Source: Vibrio caribbeanicus ATCC BAA-2122
GTDB lineage: Bacteria > Pseudomonadota > Gammaproteobacteria > Enterobacterales > Vibrionaceae
Assembly: GCF_000165125.1 (NCBI RefSeq)
Contig: NZ_AEIU01000023.1
Span: forward strand, 1 to 61,430
DNA: 61,430 nt
Direction: 5' to 3'
Both the position numbers and the translations under genes were made by a program. The number at the start of each line of letters is the position of its first letter. Positions within the stretch are counted from its first letter, which is position 1. The notes under the pieces are model-generated. The model saw only the letters and a list, made by a program, of their open reading frames with translations. It ran no database searches and was not told the DNA's origin. Shown here in pieces: positions 20,029 to 30,236 of this stretch.

Positions 20029-22248
20029 TTACCCCAAGCGCCTCACATTCATGACATCTTTTATTTGTTCCACTCTGTTGGTTACTCGAGTCAATACTTC
20101 GATATTGGTTACCTCCAGATCAAAATCCATCACCGCCATCTGGCGACGGTAGTCAACACGACTCTTCATACTCGTTACTTTGAGTTTTTCATTGGCAAAC
20201 AGAGTAGTGATATCTTTAAGTAATCCACTGCGCTCCATGGCTTCAACTCGAACAGTTAAAATATAGGAGCCGACAAAACCACTCCCCCAAACCGTATCAA
20301 TAATACGCTCTGGAGCATGATGACGAAGTTCCTCTAGTTGCTCGCAATCACTGCGATGAACGGAAATTCCTCGACCTTGTGTAATATAACCCGAGATCTC
20401 GTCTCCTGGGATAGGCTGACAGCAACGAGCGAGATGGGTCATAAGATTATCCACGCCCTCAACCACTACCGCGTCTTTCTTGGGGCGGCTTTGTACTGGC
20501 GATTTTTGTTCCGCTTCTTGCAGTTTTTCAAGCGCTTGCTGATCCTCTTCTTCAGCAGTGGGCTTGTTAACTAATGCATTGATATGATTAATTATTTGAT
20601 TAATTCTCAAATCACCACTGCCAATACCAACAAATAATTCATCCGTATTCTTAACGTTAAAACGCTGCAGCGCATATTGCTCTGCATCTTTAATCGTCGC
20701 ACCAATTTTATTCAACTCAGCTTCAAGGATGTCTCTGCCAGCCTCTAAGTTTTTCTCTCTACTTTGCTTTCTAAACCAAGCGTTGATTTTTGCCCTAGCA
20801 CGACCAGAGGTGACAAAACCCATCGATGGGTTTAGCCAGTCACGTGAAGGGTTAGGCTCTTTGGAGGTAATAATTTCAACTTGATCCCCCATAGACAGCT
20901 TATGAGTAAAGGGGACAATGCGCCCAGCCACTTTAGCGCCAATGCATCGATGCCCAACTTCAGAGTGGATATGGTATGCAAAATCAAGAGGCGTAGCACC
21001 CATAGGTAAATCAACGACATCGCCACGAGGAGTAAATGCATACACTCTATCATCAAAAACTTGGCTTCTTAGCTCATCGAGCATCTCACCAGAATCTGAC
21101 ATTTCTTCCTGCCAATCAAGCAGCTTTCGTAGCCAAGTGATTTTCTCATCGTAACCACTTCGACCGCCTCCACCCTCTTTGTATTTCCAATGAGCGGCAA
21201 CACCAAGCTCAGAGTCTTCGTGCATATCTTTGGTACGAATCTGTATCTCAATGGTTTTGCCCTCGGGCCCCAAAATAACAGTGTGAATAGACTGATAACC
21301 ATTGGGTTTGGGATTTGCGACATAATCATCAAATTCATTGGGAAGATGCTTATATTTGGTATGCACTGCGCCCAGTGCCGCATAACAATCTTGCAACTTA
21401 TCAGCGATGATACGTACCGCTCTAACATCGAACAACTCATCAAAAGCCAGGCCTTTCTTACGCATCTTGCGCCAAATACTGTAGATATGTTTGGGGCGTC
21501 CGCTCACTTCGGCATTGATTGAAGAGCCTTGCATCTCATTAGTCAAATCGTCGACAAAATCTTGAATATATTGCTCACGTACGATTCTTCTTTCTGATAG
21601 CTGTTTTGCAATCTGTTGATAGGTTTCAGGATGTTGATAACGAAAAGCATAATCTTCTATCTCCCATTTCAACTGACCGATTCCCAAACGGTTAGCAAGA
21701 GGAGCATAAATATTTGCACATTCTTTGGCTGCAGAGCGACGAACGTCATCAGGCGCTTTTTTAACTTCAATAAGATTACAAATTCTTTCCGCAAGCTTGA
21801 TGATAACGCAACGAAAGTCGTCAACCATTGCCAAAAGCATGCGCCTGACATTATCAACCTGAGACGATGCAGCGCTACCCTCGAGAGTCACGTTTAAATG
21901 GCCAAGAGCCGCCATCTCTTCAACACCGTCAATCAACTTAATCGTTTCTTGACCAAAGTCTTCTTCAAAGCGGTCTCTGGGGTAAGCCTTACTTGCAACA
22001 AGAGGGAATAGTATGGCGGCAACTAGGGTAGCCTTATCCATTGATAATGTAATCAATATCTCAATCATTTCGCGACCACGCCAAAGAAGTAGGCAGGCTT
22101 GCTCATGGTTCTCAAGAATCTTCTCTGCGTGCTGATAGACCTCGATCAGACGCTTGGATACCTTGGGTTCTTGTTCTAAGCTAGCAACCCACTTATCTAA
22201 ATCAAATTGCTCATTCTGGTTTAAATGCGCACTTCTGACCGCAACCAT
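20029..22248 (-). CDS. relA: GTP pyrophosphokinase RelA
   Basis: Ribosome-associated (p)ppGpp synthetase of the stringent response. The protein is 739 residues (E. coli 744). Domain order: a degenerate hydrolase domain (1-190) in which the catalytic His-Asp is missing (A-A-I-L-F-P-L-V), so it is synthetase-only; a synthetase domain (about 240-370) with G-R-P-K-H-I-Y-S-I and N-P-K-P-N-G-Y-Q-S-I-H; a TGS domain (about 405-465); a zinc-finger/conserved-Cys region (A-R-C-C-Q-P-I-P-G-D); and a C-terminal ACT domain. It lies between rlmD (upstream) and mazG (downstream) on the same strand, as in E. coli. Confidence 0.98.
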   Translation of the reverse strand: MVAVRSAHLNQNEQFDLDKWVASLEQEPKVSKRLIEVYQHAEKILENHEQACLLLWRGREMIEILITLSMDKATLVAAILFPLVASKAYPRDRFEEDFGQETIKLIDGVEEMAALGHLNVTLEGSAASSQVDNVRRMLLAMVDDFRCVIIKLAERICNLIEVKKAPDDVRRSAAKECANIYAPLANRLGIGQLKWEIEDYAFRYQHPETYQQIAKQLSERRIVREQYIQDFVDDLTNEMQGSSINAEVSGRPKHIYSIWRKMRKKGLAFDELFDVRAVRIIADKLQDCYAALGAVHTKYKHLPNEFDDYVANPKPNGYQSIHTVILGPEGKTIEIQIRTKDMHEDSELGVAAHWKYKEGGGGRSGYDEKITWLRKLLDWQEEMSDSGEMLDELRSQVFDDRVYAFTPRGDVVDLPMGATPLDFAYHIHSEVGHRCIGAKVAGRIVPFTHKLSMGDQVEIITSKEPNPSRDWLNPSMGFVTSGRARAKINAWFRKQSREKNLEAGRDILEAELNKIGATIKDAEQYALQRFNVKNTDELFVGIGSGDLRINQIINHINALVNKPTAEEEDQQALEKLQEAEQKSPVQSRPKKDAVVVEGVDNLMTHLARCCQPIPGDEISGYITQGRGISVHRSDCEQLEELRHHAPERIIDTVWGSGFVGSYILTVRVEAMERSGLLKDITTLFANEKLKVTSMKSRVDYRRQMAVMDFDLEVTNIEVLTRVTNRVEQIKDVMNVRRLG

Positions 22249-22316
22249 TACTTCCGTCCTGTTTTCTATCTTAAAACTAACCGTTATCAGACTCTTTTAT
22301 CCAGAAAAAGTTCGCC

Positions 22317-23636
22317 TTATTCTTTAACAAAAAGAGCCATCGACTCAAGATGACTGGTATGAGGGAACATGTCCAACATCCCCAATCGTTCCAGTTTGTA
22401 ACCTTGCGCAATCAAACTTTGTGAATCCCTCGCTAGAGTAGCAGGATTACAAGAAACATACACAACCTTGCTGGCTCCAAATGAAGAAATTTGATCAATG
22501 ATAACGCTCGCACCCGCTCTTGCAGGGTCAAGTAAAACTTTATCAAACTTTTCCTGAGCCCAGCTAAATTTAGTGCTACTTTCTTCCAGGTTTGCCTGAA
22601 AAAATTCAGCATTGTTTAAATGATTAAGCTTTGCATTCTCTGATGCCTTTTTAACCATAACATCAATACCTTCAACACCTATGACACTTTTCACTCGCTG
22701 TGCAATTGGTAAACTAAAGTTACCTAGCCCACAAAAAAGATCCAGCACCCGATCGCTCTGATTGATATCGAGCCAGGACAGTGCTTGATCTATCATGGCT
22801 TTATTTACCATTTGATTTACTTGAATAAAGTTATTCGGCTCAAAAGGTATCCTTACCCCACCCTCACTGTAATAGGCCCTCTCTCCAACCACTCGCTCAA
22901 TCGTCTGAGTGTCTGGCATCAGATATAGACTTAACTTATTTTCTGACGCAAAAGCTTCAAGGCTTCCTTGATCTTTGGGATGTAAAGGCTTGATATGACG
23001 GATGACAATCACTGTTGTATTGTCCCCCTTTACAAGTTCAAGGTGCCCAATACTATCAGGAGCAGTGAATTGTTTAAAAAGTTCATATAAAGGAAGCAAT
23101 AAAGCATCTAGGCTCACATCAAGGATAGGACAATGAGTAATGTTAGCTATCTGGCTACTGCTCTTTTTACGGAATCCAAAGTTCAACTGCTGACTTTTTC
23201 TGTCAAACTTAATGCTAATCCGTGCTCGGCGACGGTAGCCTTTTGTTTCCCCTTGAACAACAGGCTCAAGACTCACAACGCCACCCGCGAACTTACTCAT
23301 TAACTCTATCAAGGTTTTCTGTTTGTAACGAAGCTGATCTGTAAGAGATAAGTGTTGTTGATTACATCCACCGCATTCATGGTAGTGCGAGCAAAAAGGC
23401 TCAATACGAGATTCACTTTCGGACTGAATCTTAATAAGATTCGCTCGGGAAAACTTGCTTTTAACTTCCGAGTACTGAGCTAGCACTTGCTCTCCAGGAA
23501 GCGCACCTTCAATAAAAACGGGCTTATTATTTTCATACGCAATACCCGCACCATGATGGTCTAACTTTTCGATGGAAAACAATTGATGTTTTTTATTTGT
23601 CTGTTTTTTCTTTTTGGGTTGAAAGAAACGCGCCAT
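22317..23636 (-). CDS. rlmD: 23S rRNA (uracil-1939-C5)-methyltransferase
   Basis: RlmD (RumA) makes m5U1939 in 23S rRNA with SAM. The 439-residue protein has a basic N-terminus (K-K-K-K-Q-T-N-K-K), a TRAM domain (about 15-75), and a 4Fe-4S cluster site: three Cys in C-S-H-Y-H-E-C-G-G-C plus a later Cys in T-H-C-P-I. The C-terminal Rossmann methyltransferase has L-D-L-F-C-G-L-G-N-F and the catalytic Cys in S-C-N-P-A-T. barA is divergent to the right. relA follows 68 bases downstream on the same strand. Confidence 0.97.
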   Translation of the reverse strand: MARFFQPKKKKQTNKKHQLFSIEKLDHHGAGIAYENNKPVFIEGALPGEQVLAQYSEVKSKFSRANLIKIQSESESRIEPFCSHYHECGGCNQQHLSLTDQLRYKQKTLIELMSKFAGGVVSLEPVVQGETKGYRRRARISIKFDRKSQQLNFGFRKKSSSQIANITHCPILDVSLDALLLPLYELFKQFTAPDSIGHLELVKGDNTTVIVIRHIKPLHPKDQGSLEAFASENKLSLYLMPDTQTIERVVGERAYYSEGGVRIPFEPNNFIQVNQMVNKAMIDQALSWLDINQSDRVLDLFCGLGNFSLPIAQRVKSVIGVEGIDVMVKKASENAKLNHLNNAEFFQANLEESSTKFSWAQEKFDKVLLDPARAGASVIIDQISSFGASKVVYVSCNPATLARDSQSLIAQGYKLERLGMLDMFPHTSHLESMALFVKE

Positions 23637-23854
23637 GCTCTTTGCCTACCTGTGTAACCGATCGCTCGGTTAATTCTTTAAAATATTGCTCTTTCACCAA
23701 GCTTTTGTACTTGGATCATTGTCTGAACCGACTGAGTTTATTATGCTTAGTAGTTGACTCAACTATCTTTAAATAGTCGAAGTATAAACTCGAAGGCTTC
23801 CATTGTAATATGGATGTTATTTTCCCATATCCCGACCGCGATGTTTAGATAATA

Positions 23855-26638
23855 ATGACAAGATATGGTTTACGTGCACGTGTTATTACCCTTACCCTAG
23901 CGCCCACTCTAATTATAGGGCTGTTACTTAGCGCTTTCTTTTCATTTAATCGTTATCATGATTTAGAAAAACAAGTCATGACCTCGGGGTTAAATATTAT
24001 CGAGCCTTTGGCTATCGCCAGCGAGGAAGGGCTAAAAAACAACAGTCGTGAATCCGTACGACGCATCATTAGTTATGCCCACCGTAAAAATTCAAAATTC
24101 GTGCGAAGCATCGCCGTATTTGATTACAACCACGAGCTTTTTGTAACCTCAAACTTTCACCCAAATTTTGAGGTATTAACCTTACCGAAAAATAAACCTA
24201 TTCCATTGGTCATCAGTTCAGAGCTCAGAGACAACACACTCATATTAAGAGCTCCAGTCATCGCTGAAACAGGCATTGTTGCCACCATCAAGGGCCAAAC
24301 CCCTAACCCCGCTTTAGGGTACATTGCTATCGAACTAGATTTATCATCATTGAGGTTGCAGCAGTACCAAGAAATTTTTTCTGCGTTTTTGGTACTTTTA
24401 ATTGGTCTTGGACTCTCTGCCGTCTTTGCTCATCGTTTGATGTATGACGTCACTCGTCCGATCACACACATGAAAAAAATGGTCGATAGAATTCGCCGTG
24501 GGCATCTTGATGTGAGGATCGAAGGAAAAATGCACGGAGAGCTCGATTCGCTAAAAAGTGGTATCAATGCCATGGCGGTTTCACTCTCTGAATATCATGT
24601 TGAAATGCAGCACAGCATTGACCAAGCGACTTCAGATTTACGTGAAACACTTGAACAGCTCGAGATCCAAAACGTTGAACTGGATATTGCGAAAAAGAGA
24701 GCCCAAGAAGCCGCGAGAGTGAAATCTGAATTCCTTGCTAACATGTCGCACGAACTAAGAACACCGTTAAACGGCGTTATTGGTTTCACCCGACAGATGC
24801 TCAAAACATCCCTTACTGCGAGTCAAACAGACTATTTACAAACCATCGAGAAGTCTGCTGACAACCTACTTAGCATCATCAAAGATATTCTCGACTTCTC
24901 TAAGTTAGAAGCAGGAAAACTGGCACTGGAAAACATTCCATTTGATTTTCAAGAATCTCTTGAAGAAGTGGTTAGCCTCCAGGCAACCAGTGCCCATGAA
25001 AAAGGTCTAGAACTGACCTTAAAAGTAGATCCGAAAATACCCTTGGGTCTAGTGGGTGATCCATTACGTATTCAACAAATTCTCACCAATTTAGTGGGTA
25101 ACTCCATTAAATTTACTGAATACGGGAATATCGATGTGAGTGTCGAACTTCGTTCACAAAAAGAGGATTCCGTTGAGCTTCAGTTTATGGTTAGAGATAC
25201 AGGAATTGGCATCTCTGAACGCCAGCAGTCACAACTATTTCAGGCATTTAGTCAAGCTGACGCTAGCATCTCTCGAAAATATGGAGGAACAGGGCTTGGC
25301 CTCGTCATCACACAAAAGCTAGTCAGCCAAATGGGCGGAGAGATAAGCTTAACCAGTCGATTACACCAAGGTTCAACTTTCTGGTTTACACTGCGCTTAT
25401 CATCAACGGACATGCCCGTTAGTGAACTGGTTGATACTCAATCTTTACAAGGTCGCTCTTTATTATTAATTGAATCTAACATGCAGGCGGCTTCGGTCAT
25501 TCAGCAAGTGTTGATACAACAAGGTCTGAACGTGACATACCGAACATCTCTGCCGGATACCGATGAGAGCTATGACCATGTCCTGCTCAATTGTCCGACC
25601 AGTGAAAGTAATGACATTGATTCAGTTAAACTTAATGTCGAAAGCGCGATCAAATACGCACCTAATGTTGTGGTTGGAATCCCGAGCACACACTTAGCTT
25701 TATCGGATTACTTGAGTAAAGAGTACTCCGTTCACTGCCTTACCAAACCACTTTCAAGAAGAAAACTATTGCAAGCACTTTGCTCGAGCCAAGAAAACCT
25801 GCTCGTACATCTTCAACCGACCAAAAAACAAAGCGAAATTCTACCTTTGAGTGTTATGGCCGTTGATGATAATCCAGCTAACTTAAAACTTATCGCTGCT
25901 TTACTCAATGAACACGTTGAAAATGTGATTACCTGTTCAAGTGGTCAAGAGGCGCTAAACAAAGCACAGAGTCAGCACTTTGATATGATTTTGATGGATA
26001 TTCAAATGCCACACATGGACGGTGTTACAGCACGAGAAAAAATTAAAACAACAACCTTAAATGCCAATACGCCAGTGATCGCTGTAACTGCCCACGCCAT
26101 GGCAGGCGAACGTGATCGCCTTCTTAAAGCTGGAATGGATGACTACGTCACAAAACCCATTGAAGAGCACGTTTTACAGCAAGTACTGATGCATTGGAAT
26201 CCAAATGCTGACGAAAGTAGTTTAGGTAAACTCGATATTTCAACTCAGGTTGGAGATAGCCAAAGTACACTCAATACGGTTGTTTCAACCAGTGTAGAGT
26301 CTTCGATCATTGATTGGCCTGCAGCACTGAAGCAAGCCGCGCAGAAAGAGGATCTTGCCAAAGAAATGCTACAGATGCTGGTAGATTATATCCCTGAAGT
26401 CAACGACGTCATCGAGCTCGCTCTGAAAAATAAATCGGATATTGATACTCTCACTCATCATATTCACAAACTTCATGGCAGTTGCTCTTATTGTGGAGTG
26501 CCAAAACTAAAAAATATTTGTATGACGGTAGAAAAGTCACTTCGCACGGGAGTTGATGTTAATGACATCGAGCCGGAATTATTTGAATTGCAAGATGAGA
26601 TGTTGCGTGTAAAAGAAGCGGCTATTGGCTATCTGTAG
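23855..26638 (+). CDS. barA: hybrid sensor histidine kinase BarA
   Basis: BarA phosphorylates UvrY/GacA (VarA in Vibrio), which drives CsrB-type RNAs and so releases CsrA control of carbon storage and virulence genes. The 927-residue tripartite kinase has two membrane segments (about 12-30 and 172-192) flanking a periplasmic domain, then HAMP (about 193-245) and a coiled coil. HisKA follows with the phospho-His in S-H-E-L-R-T-P-L-N-G near residue 299. The HATPase (N box near 420, G boxes D-T-G-I-G and G-G-T-G-L-G-L) leads to a degenerate receiver region, a true receiver (Asp in I-L-M-D-I-Q-M-P near 715) and a C-terminal HPt domain (H-K-L-H-G-S near 875). The partner regulator gene is not in this window. 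Confidence 0.95.
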   Translation: MTRYGLRARVITLTLAPTLIIGLLLSAFFSFNRYHDLEKQVMTSGLNIIEPLAIASEEGLKNNSRESVRRIISYAHRKNSKFVRSIAVFDYNHELFVTSNFHPNFEVLTLPKNKPIPLVISSELRDNTLILRAPVIAETGIVATIKGQTPNPALGYIAIELDLSSLRLQQYQEIFSAFLVLLIGLGLSAVFAHRLMYDVTRPITHMKKMVDRIRRGHLDVRIEGKMHGELDSLKSGINAMAVSLSEYHVEMQHSIDQATSDLRETLEQLEIQNVELDIAKKRAQEAARVKSEFLANMSHELRTPLNGVIGFTRQMLKTSLTASQTDYLQTIEKSADNLLSIIKDILDFSKLEAGKLALENIPFDFQESLEEVVSLQATSAHEKGLELTLKVDPKIPLGLVGDPLRIQQILTNLVGNSIKFTEYGNIDVSVELRSQKEDSVELQFMVRDTGIGISERQQSQLFQAFSQADASISRKYGGTGLGLVITQKLVSQMGGEISLTSRLHQGSTFWFTLRLSSTDMPVSELVDTQSLQGRSLLLIESNMQAASVIQQVLIQQGLNVTYRTSLPDTDESYDHVLLNCPTSESNDIDSVKLNVESAIKYAPNVVVGIPSTHLALSDYLSKEYSVHCLTKPLSRRKLLQALCSSQENLLVHLQPTKKQSEILPLSVMAVDDNPANLKLIAALLNEHVENVITCSSGQEALNKAQSQHFDMILMDIQMPHMDGVTAREKIKTTTLNANTPVIAVTAHAMAGERDRLLKAGMDDYVTKPIEEHVLQQVLMHWNPNADESSLGKLDISTQVGDSQSTLNTVVSTSVESSIIDWPAALKQAAQKEDLAKEMLQMLVDYIPEVNDVIELALKNKSDIDTLTHHIHKLHGSCSYCGVPKLKNICMTVEKSLRTGVDVNDIEPELFELQDEMLRVKEAAIGYL

Positions 26639-26649
26639 CCGCATTCAAT

Positions 26650-27030
26650 TTAGTTTTCCAGTATTACCGTTGCAACAGCATAATGACGCTCGTCAGATAT
26701 GGAAAGATGAACAGAGCGAACATTAATTGTATTTGCTATCACAGCAGCTTGATTGGATAAATGAAGCTCTGGTTTACCTAGCTCATTATTGGTAATTTCA
26801 AAGTCGTGAAAACTGACACCACAGGCGATGCCAGTCCCCAATGCCTTGGCAGCGGCCTCTTTGGCCGCAAAACGCTTAGCAAGGAAACGAGTCTTTTGCT
26901 TCAATACCTGATATTTCAAAAATTCGTTTTGAGTCAGGATCCGCTGAGCAAAAGCATCCCCGTTTCTCGATGCAGCTTTTTCAATACGCTGTATCTCTGA
27001 AATATCGGTACCTAGGCCAACAATAGCCAC
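26650..27030 (-). CDS. acpS: holo-[acyl-carrier-protein] synthase
   Basis: AcpS transfers 4'-phosphopantetheine from CoA to apo-ACP for fatty-acid synthesis. The 126-residue protein carries the family signatures: V-G-L-G-T-D-I near residue 4 (metal-binding Asp) and [14 protein letters not shown] near residue 53 (Glu metal ligand). It is the last gene of era-recO-pdxJ-acpS, 2 bases after pdxJ, the same order as E. coli. It converges on barA with only 11 bases between stops. Confidence 0.97.
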   Translation of the reverse strand: MAIVGLGTDISEIQRIEKAASRNGDAFAQRILTQNEFLKYQVLKQKTRFLAKRFAAKEAAAKALGTGIACGVSFHDFEITNNELGKPELHLSNQAAVIANTINVRSVHLSISDERHYAVATVILEN

Positions 27031-27032
27031 AA

Positions 27033-27764
27033 CTAGCGACGCGCTTCAGTCATCAGGAGTTTCATATCACCAACAGCCTTATGCAAACCATCAAAAGCAG
27101 CTCGTCCAATAATCGAATGACCAATATTTAACTCGAAGATTTCTGGAATCGCCGCTATCGGAGTCACATTATGATAAGTAAGACCATGTCCAGCGTTGAC
27201 CGTAATTCCGAGGCCATGAGCATAACTCGCTCCTGCCGCGATTTTCTTTAACTCATTTTGCTTATCTTCATCAGATTTTGCCTCGGCATATTGACCAGTA
27301 TGTAGCTCAACAAACGGAGCTCCACACTCTTTTGCGGCCATAATCTGCTCTCTATCGGCATCGATAAACAGCGACACTTTAATACCTGCATCAGAAAGTT
27401 TGTTGGTTGCAGCCTTAATTTTTTCCAGCTGCCCGACAACATCGAGCCCACCTTCAGTCGTCAGCTCCTCGCGCTTTTCTGGAACCAGACAAACGTATTC
27501 AGGCTTAGTATCGATGGCAATGGCAATCATTTCATCCGTCACAGCCATTTCTAGATTCATTCGCGTCTGAATAGTCTCTCGCAAAATTTTCACATCGCGA
27601 TCGAGTATATGACGACGATCTTCGCGCAAATGAATTGTGATGCCGTCAGCACCCGCTCTCTCCGCGATTTCGGCAGCATGAACAGGGTCTGGGTATTGGG
27701 TTCCACGAGCATTACGAAGCGTGGCGATATGATCAATATTTACACCCAAATAGATTGACGTCAT
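27033..27764 (-). CDS. pdxJ: pyridoxine 5'-phosphate synthase
   Basis: PdxJ condenses 1-deoxyxylulose 5-phosphate with 3-amino-2-oxopropyl phosphate to form pyridoxine 5'-phosphate (vitamin B6). The 243-residue TIM barrel shows the family N-terminus [16 protein letters not shown], the catalytic Glu in [13 protein letters not shown] and His in N-A-G-H-G-L. The ATG overlaps the recO stop by 4 bases, so it is translationally coupled in the recO-pdxJ-acpS unit. Confidence 0.98.
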   Translation of the reverse strand: MTSIYLGVNIDHIATLRNARGTQYPDPVHAAEIAERAGADGITIHLREDRRHILDRDVKILRETIQTRMNLEMAVTDEMIAIAIDTKPEYVCLVPEKREELTTEGGLDVVGQLEKIKAATNKLSDAGIKVSLFIDADREQIMAAKECGAPFVELHTGQYAEAKSDEDKQNELKKIAAGASYAHGLGITVNAGHGLTYHNVTPIAAIPEIFELNIGHSIIGRAAFDGLHKAVGDMKLLMTEARR

Positions 27765-28486
27765 TTTAAAATACTCCTTGTTTTTGAGAACATTTTAAAA
27801 AAAAGCTCTCTACTTTTCAATGGTTTGCCTAACAAATAAGGCTTTAAAGCAACTCGGGTAAAGCGTTTCGCTGACTTAAGTTGATCTGGTGTTGTAAACC
27901 TACGCTCACTGATTGCGATAAGTTCACTGCCATAGAAAGACAAATGATCTTTTCTGACTGAAGCAATAAAGCCTTTTTGTTCTCTGTAGCGATACGTCAT
28001 CTCAGGATCAACCATTTCACCGCTTCCAGCACAGTGCAGAAAATCAACACCATAGCCCATTGCGGCCAATAATGATAACTCAAATCTTCTCAATGCAGGT
28101 TCTGGGTTGTTGCTTTGTGCCAACTCAGTCAATGCATGTAAATAATCATGAAAGAGTCCTGGCATGGGCACTTCTTGCGCCAAGACCCGCCCAATTAACT
28201 CGTTAATATAGAATCCAGAATATAAGTTAATACCGGAGAGAGGGAGGCCTAGGCTGATTGGCTCTGCTTCACGGAGTGTCTTCAAAGCACCATTGCCTGA
28301 CCATTTTAATAACAACGGAGTAAATGGCTGCAGTGCCCCTTTTAAGCTCGAACGTTTACTCCGTGCCCCTTTTGACAAGATAGACACTCGCCCGTACTCC
28401 TCACTGAACACGTCAAGAATCAAACTTGATTCACTGTAAGGACGTCGATGTAACACAAAACATCGCTGTAAACCTTCCGCTGACAT
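27761..28486 (-). CDS. recO: DNA repair protein RecO
   Basis: RecO works with RecR to load RecA onto SSB-coated single-stranded DNA. The 241-residue protein has an N-terminal OB-fold (1-80, including R-P-Y-S-E-S-S-L and [11 protein letters not shown]) and a helical C-terminal domain. It does not show the four-Cys zinc site of some RecO proteins, as is usual in Enterobacteria and Vibrio. It lies downstream of era, but a hairpin terminator separates the two. It overlaps pdxJ by 4 bases. Confidence 0.96.
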   Translation of the reverse strand: MSAEGLQRCFVLHRRPYSESSLILDVFSEEYGRVSILSKGARSKRSSLKGALQPFTPLLLKWSGNGALKTLREAEPISLGLPLSGINLYSGFYINELIGRVLAQEVPMPGLFHDYLHALTELAQSNNPEPALRRFELSLLAAMGYGVDFLHCAGSGEMVDPEMTYRYREQKGFIASVRKDHLSFYGSELIAISERRFTTPDQLKSAKRFTRVALKPYLLGKPLKSRELFFKMFSKTRSILK

Positions 28487-28513
28487 ATTCTCTCAATCAT
28501 CACTCTCTGTTAA

Positions 28514-28540
28514 CAAAAACAGGAACCGATAGGCTCCTGT
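28514..28540 (-). terminator. terminator between era and recO
   Basis: Stem ACAGGAACC / GGCTCCTGT with one mismatch and a 4-base loop; the minus strand continues TTTTTG. It lies about 35 bases after the era stop. Confidence 0.7.
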
Positions 28541-28573
28541 TCTCTTATATCGGAGCTGTCACCGATAGAAGCA

Positions 28574-29551
28574 TTACAGGTCATCGATATAGCCAAGTGA
28601 TCTCAATGCCCTTTCGTCATCAGCCCAACCTGATTTCACTTTGACCCATGTTTCAAGAAAAACCTTTCGACCGAAAAGCTCTTCCATATCGAGCCTTGCT
28701 TCACGACCGATTGTTTTTATCTTCTCACCACCTTTCCCTATCACCATTTTTTTCTGACCGTGCCTTTCAACCAGAATAAGGGCATTAATATGAAAGCCAT
28801 CGGTATCAGGGTTGTAGTCGAAACGCTCAATTTCAACTGTGACGGAATAAGGTAATTCTTCTCCCGTAAAGCGCATCAACTTTTCTCTCACAATCTCAGA
28901 AGCCATGAAGCGTTGCGAACGATCTGTGACATATTCTTCCGGAAAATGATGAGTCGCTTTCGGTAAATGCTTACGAACATGCTCACGTAATACGTCGATA
29001 TTTTTACCATGTTTGGCTGAAATAGGCACAACATCGACAAATTCCATCTTTTTAGACATATCCATCATATGCATCATGACCTGATTACGATCAGGAACAT
29101 TATCAACTTTATTGACACATAAAACGACCGGGAAATTGGATTTTTGTAACTTAGTTAGCACCATTTCATCATCATCAGTCCAATGTGTTCCGTCGACAAG
29201 AAAAAATACTAGATTGACGTCACTTAGCGAGGAGTTTGCCGCTCGATTCATTAAGCGATTGATCGCTCTTTTTTCTTCAATGTGTAAACCGGGAGTATCA
29301 ACATAAATTGCTTGAAAATCTCCCTGAGTATCAACACCCATAATCCTGTGTCGTGTTGTCTGAGGTTTGCGAGAAGTGATTGATATTTTTTGCCCGAGGA
29401 TGCGATTTAGCAGTGTCGATTTACCAACATTTGGTCGACCAACGATAGCGATAAAGCCACAACGTTGATTTTCAGGCTCACTTGATGGTTCTTCACTTTT
29501 GGAGAAAAACGCATCGATATCAAATTCATTATTTTCAGTAGAATCAGTCAT
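28574..29551 (-). CDS. era: ribosome assembly GTPase Era
   Basis: Era binds the 3' end of 16S rRNA and helps 30S maturation. The 325-residue protein has a GTPase domain with G1 G38-R-P-N-V-G-K-S45, G2 T-T-R-H-R, G3 D-T-P-G and G4 N-K-V-D, and a C-terminal KH domain (I-G-K-G-G-E-K-I near residue 275). Compared with E. coli Era (301) there is an acidic N-terminal extension of about 24-30 residues (E/D/S-rich, no predicted fold). It overlaps rnc by 8 bases, the conserved rnc-era pair. Confidence 0.97.
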   Translation of the reverse strand: MTDSTENNEFDIDAFFSKSEEPSSEPENQRCGFIAIVGRPNVGKSTLLNRILGQKISITSRKPQTTRHRIMGVDTQGDFQAIYVDTPGLHIEEKRAINRLMNRAANSSLSDVNLVFFLVDGTHWTDDDEMVLTKLQKSNFPVVLCVNKVDNVPDRNQVMMHMMDMSKKMEFVDVVPISAKHGKNIDVLREHVRKHLPKATHHFPEEYVTDRSQRFMASEIVREKLMRFTGEELPYSVTVEIERFDYNPDTDGFHINALILVERHGQKKMVIGKGGEKIKTIGREARLDMEELFGRKVFLETWVKVKSGWADDERALRSLGYIDDL

Positions 29552-30221
29552 TGGATAATTGCTCTAGTGCTAATTCAGCTGCCGCTTGCTCTGCTTTACG
29601 ACGGCTAGTACCTTTTCCTACAACAGGCTGATTTATTCCTGCTACCTCACACGAAACCGTAAACTCTTGGTTGTGTGCCTCACCTTTAATATTAGTCACT
29701 GTATAAGCAGGTAAAGGTTTTCTTCGCCCTTGCAGAAATTCCTGCAAGCGCGTTTTTGGATCTTTTTGCGATGCCCCTGGCTCAATTGCTTCAAGACGTC
29801 CTTGGTACCAAGCCAAAATAATGCCTCGAACAACTTCAATATTGCTGTCCATGTAGATGGCTCCAATAATAGCTTCTACTGCATCAGCCAATATCGAATC
29901 ACGCCTGAACCCTCCACTTTTGAGCTCTCCAGGCCCTAGCTTTAAGTAATCTCCCAACTGAAACTCTCGTCCAAGTTCCGCCAACGTTTTTCCACGCACA
30001 AGCGTGGCACGCATGCGGCTCATATCTCCCTCATTTATTTGAGGGAAACGCTGGTATAAGTCATCGGCAATAACAAAGCTTAAAATTGAATCACCCAAGA
30101 ACTCAAGACGTTCATTATGTTTACTATTGGCACTGCGATGAGTCAGTGCTAAAGAGATAAGCTCAGCATCGTCAAATTGATAACCAAGCTTTTTTTCTAA
30201 TGTTACAATTGGAGAATTCAT
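29544..30221 (-). CDS. rnc: ribonuclease III
   Basis: Double-strand-specific endoribonuclease that processes rRNA precursors and many mRNAs. The 225-residue protein (E. coli 226) has the catalytic signature E37-R-L-E40-F-L-G-D44 and the second acidic cluster in G-D-M-S-R-M-R and D-A-V-E-A. A C-terminal dsRNA-binding domain (about 155-225) ends in G[11 protein letters not shown]. Order lepA-lepB-rnc-era is as in E. coli. The gap to lepB is 15 bases. Confidence 0.98.
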   Translation of the reverse strand: MNSPIVTLEKKLGYQFDDAELISLALTHRSANSKHNERLEFLGDSILSFVIADDLYQRFPQINEGDMSRMRATLVRGKTLAELGREFQLGDYLKLGPGELKSGGFRRDSILADAVEAIIGAIYMDSNIEVVRGIILAWYQGRLEAIEPGASQKDPKTRLQEFLQGRRKPLPAYTVTNIKGEAHNQEFTVSCEVAGINQPVVGKGTSRRKAEQAAAELALEQLSND

Positions 30222-30236
30222 ACTCTCTCGATTTCT

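Noticed and set aside
26618-26642. Inverted repeat GCGGCTA / TAGCCGC over the barA stop codon
   Set aside because: The T content behind it is weak and the stem lies in coding sequence; probably chance or a poor terminator.
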